NCBI RefSeq assembly: GCF_000744415.1
Contig: NZ_JQLW01000009.1
Coordinates: 124,001 to 188,000 of the forward strand
Length of the DNA: 64,000 bases
Source: Ghiorsea bivora
Lineage (GTDB): Bacteria > Pseudomonadota > Zetaproteobacteria > Mariprofundales > Mariprofundaceae
Direction: 5' to 3'
The translations under genes and the position numbers were made by a program. Position 1 is the first letter of the stretch, and each line of letters starts with the position of its first letter. Below are positions 53,547 through 63,077 of this stretch, in pieces. The notes under the pieces are model-generated. The model was not told where the DNA came from. It ran no database searches and was given only the letters and a program-made list of their open reading frames with translations.

Positions 53547-53680
53547 GTTAGGCATAGGGCATTTGCATTACGATACCATTGCAGTCATTGGAAGTGTGAC
53601 TTTAGTCGCGCCCGAGGCAATGCTTGCGCGACTAAAGTCGCGCTTCCAGATTGTGTTAATGCGATTGCCCTAGCGTTAGG
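53547..53680. repeat. REP-like nested palindrome
   Basis: The inner inverted repeat 53590-53611/53626-53647 (gactttagtcgcgc with flanking ggaag) has only two mismatches over 22 bp. An outer pair, gggcatttgcatta and taatgcgattgccc, closes a larger hairpin. gttaggc occurs as a direct repeat at both edges. The palindrome resembles REP sequences associated with Y1 (RAYT) transposases. No such gene is in the window. Confidence 0.65.
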
Positions 53681-53699
53681 CGGCAATCACAGATATTTT

Positions 53700-54599
53700 T
53701 TAGGCGATACTGTAAGTCACAGATACTCGGTGTGCCTCACCTGCTTCAAGCGCAACTGTATTCTCTGCTGCATTGCCACTTTCCACACATACCATATTGA
53801 GGAATGCGTTGTCGCCGCCCAAATCACCCATGGCTTTGCATTTGTCTAACCAAGGATTCCATACAATGCTGGATTGGCTGCCTTGCTTGGTAATGCGAAT
53901 GCTTCGCTGCAAGGCTTTATCCTGAATCATAATATCTTGCGTTTGATGGATATAAATCCTGTCCACTTCTCCGCTAAATTGAACCGTACCTTGCTGAGTT
54001 TGACGCTGATAAGCTTGTAATTTATCCAAGCATTCACAGCCATCCAAGCCGTGAATTTCAATGTCTCGCACGTCTTGTATTTGAAAATACGTGTGCAGGG
54101 CTTCGCTAAGTTGAATCGATGATTTGCTTTGATTGGTTGTGGTTAAAGTTATCGTTAAGCGATGACCAAAAACCACCTTGATTTCCGCTGGTGTATCGTA
54201 AGCCCATTGTGGTGTTCGTGTGTCGGATAAATGCATCACCACTTCTATCTCACCACCTGATAATTCAGCCGTGCTTATCAGCTCCCAGTCTGCGGTGCGC
54301 GCAAAACCATGGGCTGCGTATGTAGATTCTGTTTCATGGTCGCCAAACCACGGCCAACAAATCGGAATACCGCCACGAATGGACTTACCCTTCTCCAGCT
54401 TGGCATCAGGCGATAACCACAAAACAGGCGCTTCACCTTTGGGCTGCCACGTCATCACGTGTGCGCCTTGCAATGCCATGCTTGCCGAGCAAAGCTTTGT
54501 ATTGATGTCCAAGATATTTAGACCATATTCAGACACTCGAACCTGAGTATATTTATCGCTGATACACTGTTGTAAAGCTTGCAAAGATTGCGGCATCAT
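53700..54599 (-). CDS. D-hexose-6-phosphate mutarotase (YeaD-like)
   Basis: A 299-residue aldose-1-epimerase-fold protein with LQGAHVMTWQPKGEAPVLWL, RGGIPICWPWFGDH, HGFARTADWELIS, SEALHTYFQIQDVRDIEIHG and SIVWNPWLDKCKAMGDLGGD. It interconverts the anomers of glucose 6-phosphate and related sugars. It is downstream of batD by 9 bases on the same strand and may be co-transcribed. The start at 54599 has a clear upstream GGAGA. Confidence 0.9.
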   Translation of the reverse strand: MMPQSLQALQQCISDKYTQVRVSEYGLNILDINTKLCSASMALQGAHVMTWQPKGEAPVLWLSPDAKLEKGKSIRGGIPICWPWFGDHETESTYAAHGFARTADWELISTAELSGGEIEVVMHLSDTRTPQWAYDTPAEIKVVFGHRLTITLTTTNQSKSSIQLSEALHTYFQIQDVRDIEIHGLDGCECLDKLQAYQRQTQQGTVQFSGEVDRIYIHQTQDIMIQDKALQRSIRITKQGSQSSIVWNPWLDKCKAMGDLGGDNAFLNMVCVESGNAAENTVALEAGEAHRVSVTYSIA

Positions 54600-54608
54600 G
54601 TCTCCTGA

Positions 54609-56294
54609 TTAACTGGGATATAAGTCAGGAAGGCTATGCTTCTGCTTATTGTTTTTTGCCTCACCATGCAACAATGATGCAATCGCATCCCATAGTTGTT
54701 GCCCAGACCATACACTCGATGCTGATGCGGCATACAAGTGTCTTTCCAAGTCTGCAATAGCAGCATCCAAGGCTTGCGACTGCCCCTTGAGTTTCGCCAA
54801 ATATTGGATGTTCTCATCCTTAAAGTATGCAGCACCCCATGCTGGCAACAGCTTCATTGCTTGTTTCGCATCATCACCCTGACATGCTTGTTTGAGTGCT
54901 TTTTCTACACTGGAAAGTTTAATGGAAACATCTGGCTCACTGACTTGCTGTTTGCTTGCAGCTCGTTTGCGTGTTGATGCCCACCACAAGCCTAACGTGA
55001 CAAGCCATAATCCCGCCAACCCCCAAGCAACCCATTGCCAAAAGCTTGATGGCTGGGCTTGAACTTGCTGTGGCACTTCTTCCACCGAAGTTTCAGGCAC
55101 ATTATTTTGTGCTGGTGTCGCAGCAGGTGGTTGCGCTGCTACGCCTTTCCCTTGTTGCCCCACCGCAGGTAATACCTCTATCTCACGCCCTGCAATGATG
55201 ACATGTTGAATACTCTGGGTTTGGGTGTTCCACCATGCCACCCGAATTTCTGGCAGCCATAGTTTACCTGCTTGGGTTGGCATCATGGCAACTTTTTCAC
55301 GACGAATACCCAATATATTCCCATCTTTCACCTGCATATCCAACTCTGGTTTATCGGGGTAAAGCTTAAACCCTTGCACCGATTTATCTTGCAACAAGCT
55401 TGGCAACTGCGCTGCCGTCAAACCTTCTGCCTGCAATTCAATCACCCGCGTAAATGGCTCACCCACCCGATAAGTGGGTACAGGATCATCCAGCCATTGC
55501 TCTTGTAGGGCCAGCGATTTGGCAGGCAGCCACAGCCCACCCTTCCATGTATTGGGTTTGGGTTGCACGTGCAGGGTCAGCGGCTCACTACGCAAACGAA
55601 TCGAACGCCCTTGACTAAACATACTTCGACCATTGCTTATCACCCCATCCATCTGCACCGCAGGAATGGTGATATCGCCTGCTTTTTGTGGAAAAACGGC
55701 ATATTTTCGCTCATTGATAATCACCCTTCGCCCATCCACCACAGCTTCATAATTGTGGTCATCCCCCATGCGCTGCACAATAGCATCAGGAATATCAGGC
55801 TCACTCAAATCCGCTTGCGACAAGTTCACAGCCCGTATCAATTTAATGGTTAACACCGTTTGCGCTTGCACCCATATATCGTGGTCGGACAAAGAGGATT
55901 CCAACCAAATTTTACGCGCTGACTTGGGTTGGCTTTGCGCGCTTATCACCTTCAACATCAGGGCATGCGTTTTGGCTTGACCCACTTGAATCCCAGGCAC
56001 TTGCACCATGCCCTCTCGCTTAGGCATCAAACCATACGTCCATGTTTTACTGCTCTTCATGCTGCCATTGATAAAGCTGTAATTGCTGCTCTGGCTTTGC
56101 CCCAAAATATCAAAGTCTTGTTTTAAGGGCGTTATATCTGGCTCACCACCGGCATCGCCCACGACTGTAATGGTCAACTGCACCGACTCACCATAAGGCA
56201 CAATATATTGATTCAGCTCTGCGCTCACCTCGGCAGATGCCGTTTGCACAGCAGCAAACAACGCCAACATCAAACTCACATACCATTTTACCAT
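54609..56294 (-). CDS. batD: BatD-type protein
   Basis: A 561-residue exported membrane protein: signal peptide, a long beta-rich periplasmic region (QYIVPYGESVQLTITVVG, YGLMPKREGMVQVPGIQVG, YAVFPQKAGDITIPAVQMDG), a Gln/Pro-rich segment, one membrane helix (FWQWVAWGLAGLWLVTLGLW) and a helical cytoplasmic tail. This matches BatD/DUF7939 proteins of Bat (Bacteroides aerotolerance-type) operons. Its start overlaps the BatB/C gene by 7 bases. In the family it is thought to scaffold the VWA proteins. The activity is not known. Confidence 0.88.
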   Translation of the reverse strand: MVKWYVSLMLALFAAVQTASAEVSAELNQYIVPYGESVQLTITVVGDAGGEPDITPLKQDFDILGQSQSSNYSFINGSMKSSKTWTYGLMPKREGMVQVPGIQVGQAKTHALMLKVISAQSQPKSARKIWLESSLSDHDIWVQAQTVLTIKLIRAVNLSQADLSEPDIPDAIVQRMGDDHNYEAVVDGRRVIINERKYAVFPQKAGDITIPAVQMDGVISNGRSMFSQGRSIRLRSEPLTLHVQPKPNTWKGGLWLPAKSLALQEQWLDDPVPTYRVGEPFTRVIELQAEGLTAAQLPSLLQDKSVQGFKLYPDKPELDMQVKDGNILGIRREKVAMMPTQAGKLWLPEIRVAWWNTQTQSIQHVIIAGREIEVLPAVGQQGKGVAAQPPAATPAQNNVPETSVEEVPQQVQAQPSSFWQWVAWGLAGLWLVTLGLWWASTRKRAASKQQVSEPDVSIKLSSVEKALKQACQGDDAKQAMKLLPAWGAAYFKDENIQYLAKLKGQSQALDAAIADLERHLYAASASSVWSGQQLWDAIASLLHGEAKNNKQKHSLPDLYPS

Positions 56295-58135
56295 GCCTGA
56301 CCTCGCTGCGGCACTTGTCCTGCTTGCCGCTGATATTGATATAAGAATTTACGCCGCAGCAACCCTGACGGGTCATCGGGCACACGACGCAAGGTTTGCT
56401 CAAATGCCTGCTGCGCCTCACTTTTAGGCTGCTCATCCGATACTAAGGCTTGCGCCTGCTTATCTTTTTCTTTGGCATCACCTTGGTCTTGATTCATCTG
56501 TGCAGCCTTGGTTGGTTTACCTTCTTTGTCTTGGTTGTTCTTGCTATTACTAGACTGCTGCTGTGCTTGTTGTTGGTCTTGCCCCTGTTTTCCCTGCTGA
56601 CCTTGCTGTGCTTGTTGTTGTTCCTCAGTCTTGCCTTGCTGACTTTTATCCTTTTGTTCTTGTTGCTTCTTCTGAGATTGACCACCATCACCTTGCTTTG
56701 AGTCACCCTGTTTTTCGCTGTCTTGTTTCTTATCTTCGTCCTTATCTTGCTGCTGTTCTTGTTGTTCTTTCAGTTTCTCAACCAGTGTTTTATTGGCTTG
56801 GGCATCGGCATGATTGGGGTTAAGTTTTAAGGTTTGTTGATATGCGGCAATGGCTTCATCCAACTTACCCACGCGCGCCAAGGCATTGCCATAATTATAC
56901 CAATCATCGGCTTGTGGCTGTTTCATTTGCTTAAATGCAGCAACTGCCGCTTGGTAATCCTGATTACGGTATGCAGCCGCAGCTTTCCATGCTGGATTTT
57001 CAAAGGTTTGATACGCTTTGGCATAATCCTTTTGCTGCATCAAAGCTTGCGCTTGTTGGTCAGGTGTTTGCCATAAATCTTGCCACACACCAGCATCTGA
57101 CGGAGCAGGCTGCCAAAGCATAAAACACAGCATCAACAGCGCACCACGGCGAAACATCAATACCAACAAAGGTATCACCAAGAGCAATAACCAATGCCCT
57201 TCTTCTTGCCAAACATCAAACCTGGCATCCGTTTGTGGTTTGCTGGCTTGAAGGCGCTCTTGCACAGAAGGTTGTGTCAACATGGTGATATCCGAATCAT
57301 CAATGCTTAAGCGATGGTATGCACCCTGTCCAAGCAATGCCAAATGTTGCAAGCGTTGTTCATCCAACTTGGCAATCACCATGCGCCCCGAAGCATCGCT
57401 GATAAAGCCCCCGCCAGCTTGCGGAATGGGTGCGCCATCGAGTGTGCCTACGCCAATCACATGGATATGAAACCCTGCTTGCGTGACTTGCTTAACCATA
57501 GACTCAGAATAAATATCCGAGTCAGTAAGCAGCAAAATATTGCCACGCTGCATGGATGCTTGCACAAACATCTGCTTGGCTTTGACAAGCCCTGCATCTA
57601 TATCGCCACCTTGCACAGGCATAATATCCGTGGTCAAACCTTGAAGCTGGGATAAAATCGTTGCGTTATCATCGGTGAGTGGTGTTACCACAAAGGCTGA
57701 ACCTGCAAACACCACCAATGCCGTTTGCCCTTCTTTGCGCTGATGCAAAAGGTCGGTCAGCTTTTGTTTGGCGCGGGTTAAGCGGTCGGGTTTGATGTCT
57801 TGTGCGTTCATGGATGCGGATAAGTCCAACAGCACCACCAAGGCAGAGTCTTGGCTGTAAATCGGCTGTGGCAGCTTTTGCCATACAGGCCCTGCCAATG
57901 CCCCTACCATCAAGATAAGCAGCATGGCTAAACCCAAAATGTTTGATTTGGATGCTGCGCGAGCTTGCCCTACCTGCAAATATGCCAACAGCTCAGGGGC
58001 AACCAGCTTTTGCCATGCCCCCATACCAGCTTGTTGATTGCGAGCATACAACAATGCCAAAGCAGGAATCAGCAACAACCACATCCAAGGGCGCAAAAAA
58101 TGAAAATTATGAAGAAAATCCATCATTACCCCCAC
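56288..58135 (-). CDS. BatB-BatC fusion: VWA domain plus TPR protein
   Basis: The 615-residue protein starts with two membrane helices, then a VWA domain with a MIDAS site (VVLLDLSASMNAQDIKPDRL, LTDSDIYSES), a helix near 330, a TPR region (WYNYGNALARVGKLDEAIAAYQQTLKLNPNHADAQ in pieces) and a roughly 110-residue Gln/Lys/Asp/Ser-rich low-complexity tail (about 465-575). In Bacteroides BatB and BatC are separate. The fused form is common in proteobacteria. It overlaps batA by 10 and batD by 7 bases. Confidence 0.88.
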   Translation of the reverse strand: MGVMMDFLHNFHFLRPWMWLLLIPALALLYARNQQAGMGAWQKLVAPELLAYLQVGQARAASKSNILGLAMLLILMVGALAGPVWQKLPQPIYSQDSALVVLLDLSASMNAQDIKPDRLTRAKQKLTDLLHQRKEGQTALVVFAGSAFVVTPLTDDNATILSQLQGLTTDIMPVQGGDIDAGLVKAKQMFVQASMQRGNILLLTDSDIYSESMVKQVTQAGFHIHVIGVGTLDGAPIPQAGGGFISDASGRMVIAKLDEQRLQHLALLGQGAYHRLSIDDSDITMLTQPSVQERLQASKPQTDARFDVWQEEGHWLLLLVIPLLVLMFRRGALLMLCFMLWQPAPSDAGVWQDLWQTPDQQAQALMQQKDYAKAYQTFENPAWKAAAAYRNQDYQAAVAAFKQMKQPQADDWYNYGNALARVGKLDEAIAAYQQTLKLNPNHADAQANKTLVEKLKEQQEQQQDKDEDKKQDSEKQGDSKQGDGGQSQKKQQEQKDKSQQGKTEEQQQAQQGQQGKQGQDQQQAQQQSSNSKNNQDKEGKPTKAAQMNQDQGDAKEKDKQAQALVSDEQPKSEAQQAFEQTLRRVPDDPSGLLRRKFLYQYQRQAGQVPQRGQAW

Positions 58136-59115
58136 TTCCTTAAACCAAGTATAAGCAACAACAAAACAAAACTTATGAGCAGTGGATACATCAACAATAC
58201 ACGCACAGGGCGGAATGTTTTGCTATCCCTAGCCACAGGTTCCAACTTATCAATGAGGCTATAAATCTGCTGCAAACCTTGCGTATCCTTGGCTCTGAAA
58301 TATTTGCCACCCGTCTCATCAGCAATGTTTTGTAGCATGGCTTCATCCAAATCGGCAGAAGGATTCACCATTTGTGTGCCAAAAAATGAGCGCACAGCCA
58401 TTCTATCTGCACCCATGCCAATAGTATAAATGCGTAAGTCTATTTTCTTTGCCAATTTCACCGCTTCTTCAGGCTTGAGTGCGCCTGCGGTATTCACCCC
58501 ATCGGTGAGTAAAATCAATACCAAATCCGATGCATTTTTTACATGCTGCAAGCGTTTGACTGCCAGACCAATAGCATCACCAATCGCGGTTTCTTTGCCC
58601 GCTAAACCAATGGCTGCTTCACTTAAAAATTGATTCACTGTTTTGCGGTCAAACGTCAGTGGCGTTTGTAAGTATGCTTGGGCACCAAACAAAATCAGCC
58701 CCACACGATCGCCTTCTCGCCGTGTTATAAAGTCGCTGGCGATGACTTTGGTGGCGGTCAATCTGTCCACAGACTGCCCCGAAAGCTCAAAATCTTGGGT
58801 TTGCATACTGCCCGACAAATCAATCGCCAACATCAAATCTCTACCGCTTCGTGACAACTCCACAGGTTCGCCCAACCATTGCGGACGCGCCACTGCCAAC
58901 AGCAAAAACAACCATGCCAGCCACAAAAGAAATCTATACTTACGATGTTGATGATGGCTGGTTTGGCTTTGACTTATCGCTTTTAAGTCATCGGCAAAGG
59001 GTACAAATAAACCCGCTTGCACCACCTCATCTTCTTGCTTTGCCGCAAACCATCGTTGCACCAGCCAAGGCAAGGGCAAAAGCAATAACATCCACCACCA
59101 TACAAACTCAAACAT
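58126..59115 (-). CDS. batA: BatA-type VWA membrane protein
   Basis: The 329-residue protein has an N-terminal helix pair (FEFVWWWMLLLLPLPWLVQR), a VWA domain with MIDAS motif DLSGSMQTQ, LLTDGVNTAG and GKYFRAKDTQGLQ, and a C-terminal membrane helix (LLMYPLLISFVLLLLILGLR). The start at 59115 is chosen because family members start with the membrane helix. The open frame extends to 59214 into a MITE-like repeat that separates it from the DUF4381 gene. Confidence 0.88.
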   Translation of the reverse strand: MFEFVWWWMLLLLPLPWLVQRWFAAKQEDEVVQAGLFVPFADDLKAISQSQTSHHQHRKYRFLLWLAWLFLLLAVARPQWLGEPVELSRSGRDLMLAIDLSGSMQTQDFELSGQSVDRLTATKVIASDFITRREGDRVGLILFGAQAYLQTPLTFDRKTVNQFLSEAAIGLAGKETAIGDAIGLAVKRLQHVKNASDLVLILLTDGVNTAGALKPEEAVKLAKKIDLRIYTIGMGADRMAVRSFFGTQMVNPSADLDEAMLQNIADETGGKYFRAKDTQGLQQIYSLIDKLEPVARDSKTFRPVRVLLMYPLLISFVLLLLILGLRKWG

Positions 59116-59133
59116 GATGTTTGACCGCCTTAG

Positions 59134-59293
59134 GGAAGTTCTGAATAAGTCTGGATGCAGTAGATTGTATTTCAGGGCATACAAAATCAAGGCGTGAGTT
59201 GCATGGAATAGCAAGGCTATTGCTCAAACTCACAACGCAGAGTTTGGGTGTACTGGATACAATATATACGTTCATGACTTGTTCAGAACTTCC
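59134..59293. mobile_element. MITE-like element, copy B (about 160 bp)
   Basis: An inverted copy of the element at 26862-27022. Aligned in the opposite orientation the two match along their full length with long identical runs such as cacccaaactctgcgttgtg. The ends (ggaagttctgaa on both sides) are inverted. The flanks ttag/ttaa may be a degenerate target duplication. It is inserted inside the Bat operon and encodes the last seven residues (KEVLNKS) and the stop of the DUF4381 protein. Confidence 0.75.
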
Positions 59294-59784
59294 TTAAGCC
59301 ATGCTTGAACCAAGTCACACAAAGCTTGAGCTTGCTGCTCACTCATCACCCCATCGGGTTGATATGCGCCATGCAACAACATATCCGCAAACGGTTGCTC
59401 AGAAAATGAAGATGTAGCTTTGTCTTGCCAAACTTGATCTAAGAATTTAAGCCAATCTTCACCAATCAAACCTGCAACTGACTGCTTGGGGAAAACCGTT
59501 AGTGCCACTCGACGTAGCAATGTATTGATGTCCGCCGCCAATTGTTGTGTTTGTTGATGTCTTGCATAGGCATCACAAATGCGTTGGTACTCAGTATGTA
59601 TGGTATGTTGGAGCATGCGTTGCTTACGCCATGTTTGCCACTTGCGCCATAACTTGGGCATCACAAACCATAACGCTGCCACTGCAAGTGCCAGCAGTAT
59701 CCACCAACCGATTGCCCAGTCCCACCAAGGGCTAGGCGCAGGTAAATGAATATCTTTAAGTTGCTGCAACGGGTCTTGGTTCAT
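59272..59784 (-). CDS. DUF4381 family membrane protein
   Basis: A 170-residue protein with one membrane helix near the N terminus (WWDWAIGWWILLALAVAALWF) after a proline-rich start, and a cytoplasmic helical domain (LAADINTLLRRVALTVFPKQ, GLIGEDWLKFLDQVW). It matches DUF4381, a standard member of MoxR/Bat operons. Its start overlaps the DUF58 gene (ATGA). The final KEVLNKS and stop come from the MITE-like repeat, so the original C terminus may differ. Confidence 0.85.
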   Translation of the reverse strand: MNQDPLQQLKDIHLPAPSPWWDWAIGWWILLALAVAALWFVMPKLWRKWQTWRKQRMLQHTIHTEYQRICDAYARHQQTQQLAADINTLLRRVALTVFPKQSVAGLIGEDWLKFLDQVWQDKATSSFSEQPFADMLLHGAYQPDGVMSEQQAQALCDLVQAWLKEVLNKS

Positions 59785-60680
59785 CGTAGTCGCAGCCTTT
59801 GCGCAAGCGTATCAGCGATAGCATCATCGGTGTGCAGTGTGATATGTGTGATACCATATTGGGTTTGCAATTCATCCAACTTGGCTTGATGGGCTTCAAA
59901 ACTTGCTTGCCATTGCTGGCGAAGCTGCGGTGTGGCTTGAATCTGAAAATACTGTTTGCCGTCAAACACAGGATATGTACCCGACTTGGGAAAGCTTTGC
60001 TCCAATGGATCCACCACAGAAATCAGCACCACATCATTATGCCTTGCCAATTGTACTAAATCGGCAATGGCTTGCTTATTTAACCCACGAAAATCACTCA
60101 AGATATAAATCAGACTACCGTGTTTACTGGTATAACGCAGCTTACGCGTCAGCGCATCCAAAGCGGCTTGAATCGCCGTTTGTGTTCTATGTTGCCAAGC
60201 AGGATGTTGGCTACATTGATGTAACAATGCCAACACACCTCGCTTACCACGCATGGGTTTGATTTCAGCATGCGACTCACCTGAAAAAATCATCCCTCCT
60301 AAGCGGTCACCATGCCCAATACCATGCCATGCCAACAATGCCGCCGCCTGTGTTGCCACCACCGATTTTAATGCGCCTTGGGTCGCAAAAAACATACTGT
60401 TGCGATAGTCCAAACACACCAACACGGGGCGTTCCCGCTCTTCTCGATACAACTTTACATGAGTCACACCTTTGCGTGCTGTCACCTTCCAATCAATGCT
60501 ACCCACATCATCACCGGGCTGATACACACGCACTTCATCAAACTCCATGCCTCGCCCACGTAAGCGAGACACATGCGCACCGCTCATGGCTGCGCGAATA
60601 TATTTGCGCCGCACTGCCCATGATGCAGCTTGATGCTGCATGGCAATCAGTTCAGATAATTTAATATGGGTGGCAGACAT
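59781..60680 (-). CDS. DUF58 family protein
   Basis: A 299-residue soluble protein with the DUF58 signature (RLRGRGMEFDEVRVYQPGDD, VGSIDWKVTARKG, HVKLYREERERPVLVCLDYR) and a VWA-like C-terminal part (IYILSDFRGLNKQAI). DUF58 proteins work with MoxR ATPases in metal or cofactor insertion or complex assembly. It lies 22 bases after moxR and overlaps the DUF4381 gene by 4 bases. Confidence 0.9.
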   Translation of the reverse strand: MSATHIKLSELIAMQHQAASWAVRRKYIRAAMSGAHVSRLRGRGMEFDEVRVYQPGDDVGSIDWKVTARKGVTHVKLYREERERPVLVCLDYRNSMFFATQGALKSVVATQAAALLAWHGIGHGDRLGGMIFSGESHAEIKPMRGKRGVLALLHQCSQHPAWQHRTQTAIQAALDALTRKLRYTSKHGSLIYILSDFRGLNKQAIADLVQLARHNDVVLISVVDPLEQSFPKSGTYPVFDGKQYFQIQATPQLRQQWQASFEAHQAKLDELQTQYGITHITLHTDDAIADTLAQRLRLR

Positions 60681-60702
60681 GATTTATTCGGCGATTCCTT
60701 GA

Positions 60703-61659
60703 TTAAGGAACAGCAACTTCTGCAATCAACTGATGAATTACATCATCCGTGGTCAAACCTGATGCCTCAGCTTCATAATTCAGCAACAAGCGATGACGCA
60801 ATACATCCAATGCCATGCTTTGAATGTCTTCAGGGGCAACAAAATCTCGCCCATCCAACCAAGCATGTGCTCTAGCACATCTATCCAGCGCAATGGTTGC
60901 CCTAGGGCTTGCACCATATTGCAAATGTTTAACCACACCGACTTGCGTATGATTGGCTCGGGTTGCCATCATCAATTGTACGATATAAGTCTCAAGCTGT
61001 GGCGCAACATGAATGTTTAATGCTTCTCTACGCGCTTGAAAAAGGGTGTCTTGATTTAGCAACACTTCAGGTTTTTTCGGTTTTTCACTGGCTTCAGCAC
61101 GAGATAACTGCAAAATCTTTTGCTCAGATGCTGCATCTGGATAATCAATGGTTACATGCAATAAAAAACGGTCAAGTTGGGCTTCTGGCAGCGGGTATGT
61201 TCCCTCTTGCTCGATAGGATTTTGCGTTGCCATCACCAAAAACAAATCGGGCAATGGATAACTCGTACGCCCCACTGTAATTTGTCGTTCTGCCATAGCT
61301 TCCAACAATGCCGCTTGCACTTTGGCAGGGGCACGATTGATTTCATCAGCAAGCACAAGATTGTGAAATAAGGGTCCTTTTTGAAAATGAAAGCTTCCAT
61401 CTTGTGGGCGATAGACTTCCACACCAGTCAAATCAGATGGCAACAAGTCAGGAGTAAATTGTACCCGATGAAAATCACCCTCAATATGTTCGGAAAGTAC
61501 ATGAATCGCTCGCGTTTTGGCTAACCCTGGTGCACCTTCCACCAATAAATGTCCATCGGCAAGCAAAGCAATCAGCAGTCGATTGGTCAAATGCGATTGC
61601 CCGATAATCTGTTGTTCAATGCTGCCCTGCAGTGCTGAAAAAACTTGCTTTGCGTCCAT
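60703..61659 (-). CDS. MoxR-family AAA+ ATPase
   Basis: The 318-residue protein carries Walker A GAPGLAKTRA, Walker B LVLADEINRAPAKVQAALLE, sensor LVMATQNPIEQEGTYPLPEA and the lid domain HLQYGASPRATIALDRCARA. MoxR ATPases chaperone partners that contain VWA domains, here BatA and BatB/C. It is the first gene of the operon, with about 80 bases free before hisS. Confidence 0.94.
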   Translation of the reverse strand: MDAKQVFSALQGSIEQQIIGQSHLTNRLLIALLADGHLLVEGAPGLAKTRAIHVLSEHIEGDFHRVQFTPDLLPSDLTGVEVYRPQDGSFHFQKGPLFHNLVLADEINRAPAKVQAALLEAMAERQITVGRTSYPLPDLFLVMATQNPIEQEGTYPLPEAQLDRFLLHVTIDYPDAASEQKILQLSRAEASEKPKKPEVLLNQDTLFQARREALNIHVAPQLETYIVQLMMATRANHTQVGVVKHLQYGASPRATIALDRCARAHAWLDGRDFVAPEDIQSMALDVLRHRLLLNYEAEASGLTTDDVIHQLIAEVAVP

Positions 61660-61740
61660 GCTTACCCCACGAATAATGTTATGTATATCATATAAGCCGA
61701 GGGCAAAGCATATTCAAGAGAAGATGAACGTAAGATGATG

Positions 61741-62979
61741 CTAAGATATCTCTTGAATGATGGCATCAAATGTTAACTGTTGCTGCTCACCTGTACTTAG
61801 ATTTTTCAACATAAGTTTACCCGCTTTCATCTCATCTTCGCCAATGGTAACCACAAACTTTGCACCTTCACGGTCTGCCATTTTAAATTGGCGTTTGGCA
61901 CTTCCACCACCGCAATGAACCACCGACAAACCTGCTTCACGAAGTTTCGTTGCTTGTTGCAAGGCATATCCCGATACCGCATCACCCAACGCCACCACAG
62001 CAACATCAGGTTGATTGGCTTCTCTATCAGGCAGCAACATTTCCAAACGTTCCATGCCGGCGGCAAAACCAATGGCAGGTGTGGCAGGCCCCCCCAAAGA
62101 TTCAACCAAACCATCATAACGCCCACCCGCCAATACCGTGCCTTGTGCGCCCAGCTGGTCTGTGATGAACTCAAATGCTGTGCGATTATAATAATCCAAA
62201 CCACGAACAATGCGCGGATTGATGGTGTATTTCACGTTTAATGCTTTTAAACCTGATTGAAGACCTGAAAAATGGGTTTCACAAACTTCGCACAAATGGT
62301 TGACCATTTCAGGTGCATCCGTCAGCGCTGCTTGGCAGGTTTTCACTTTGCAATCAAGCACCCGCAAGGGGTTGCTGTCCATACGTTCATGGCATGTTTC
62401 ACACAAAGCATCTTTTTTACGCTGCAAAAATGTCAGCAAAGCTTCGCGGTATGAAGGGCGGCATGTTGTGCAACCCAAGGAGTTAATTTCAAGACGTGTT
62501 TGTTCAATGCCCAATGTATCGAGGAAACGCTGCGCCATTGCCAACACTTCCGCATCTTCAACAGCGGCTGATGCACCAAAAAATTCCGCACCAATTTGCT
62601 GGAATTGACGTAATCGTCCTTTTTGCGGACGTTCTCTGCGAAACATAGGACCCATATAAAACCAGCGTTGTGCGCCAGCTCTTGTTAGACCTGCTTGCAA
62701 ATAAGCGCGCACTGCACCTGCCGTGCCTTCTGGGCGCAAACAAATATTGTCCCCACCTTGGTCAGTAAACGCATACATTTCTTTGGATACAATATCGGTT
62801 TTTTCGCCCACCGAGCGTACAAACAAGGCCGTTGGTTCTAAAATAGGCAAACGTACTTCAGCAAAAGCATACGATGAAAATATATCTCTAGCCACCTCTT
62901 CAATGTATCGCCATTTACTCACTTGTGCTGGTAAACCATCGTGAATGCCGCGAATACTTTGTAATTTTTGCTTTGCCAT
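61741..62979 (-). CDS. hisS: Histidyl-tRNA synthetase
   Basis: Charges tRNA-His. The 412-residue class II enzyme shows motif 1 and 2 (YAFAEVRLPILEPTALFVRS, RWFYMGPMFRRERPQKGRLR, FQQIGAEFFG), the histidine site RGLDYYNRTAFEF and GGRYDGLVESLGG, then an anticodon-binding domain (VAVVALGDAVSGYALQQATK). A CxxC-like cluster (LGCTTCRPSY, CETCHERM, CEVCETHF) in the middle is seen in many bacterial HisRS. It is divergent from the NUDIX gene. Confidence 0.96.
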   Translation of the reverse strand: MAKQKLQSIRGIHDGLPAQVSKWRYIEEVARDIFSSYAFAEVRLPILEPTALFVRSVGEKTDIVSKEMYAFTDQGGDNICLRPEGTAGAVRAYLQAGLTRAGAQRWFYMGPMFRRERPQKGRLRQFQQIGAEFFGASAAVEDAEVLAMAQRFLDTLGIEQTRLEINSLGCTTCRPSYREALLTFLQRKKDALCETCHERMDSNPLRVLDCKVKTCQAALTDAPEMVNHLCEVCETHFSGLQSGLKALNVKYTINPRIVRGLDYYNRTAFEFITDQLGAQGTVLAGGRYDGLVESLGGPATPAIGFAAGMERLEMLLPDREANQPDVAVVALGDAVSGYALQQATKLREAGLSVVHCGGGSAKRQFKMADREGAKFVVTIGEDEMKAGKLMLKNLSTGEQQQLTFDAIIQEIS

Positions 62980-63077
62980 GATGAATTACCCGTTATGATT
63001 CTTAATCGTATAGTGTTTGCCGCAAACTATACGCCAAACACCGACAATCAACAAAAGGGAAGTAGAAAAGAAAAATT

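Noticed and set aside
46534-53700. Attachment-site direct repeat of the tRNA-Lys 3' end
   Set aside because: No second copy of the tRNA end was found by eye at the far side, and no integrase gene is present.
59116-59214. N-terminal extension of batA to 59214
   Set aside because: The extra 33 codons lie in the MITE-like repeat, and relatives start at the membrane helix.
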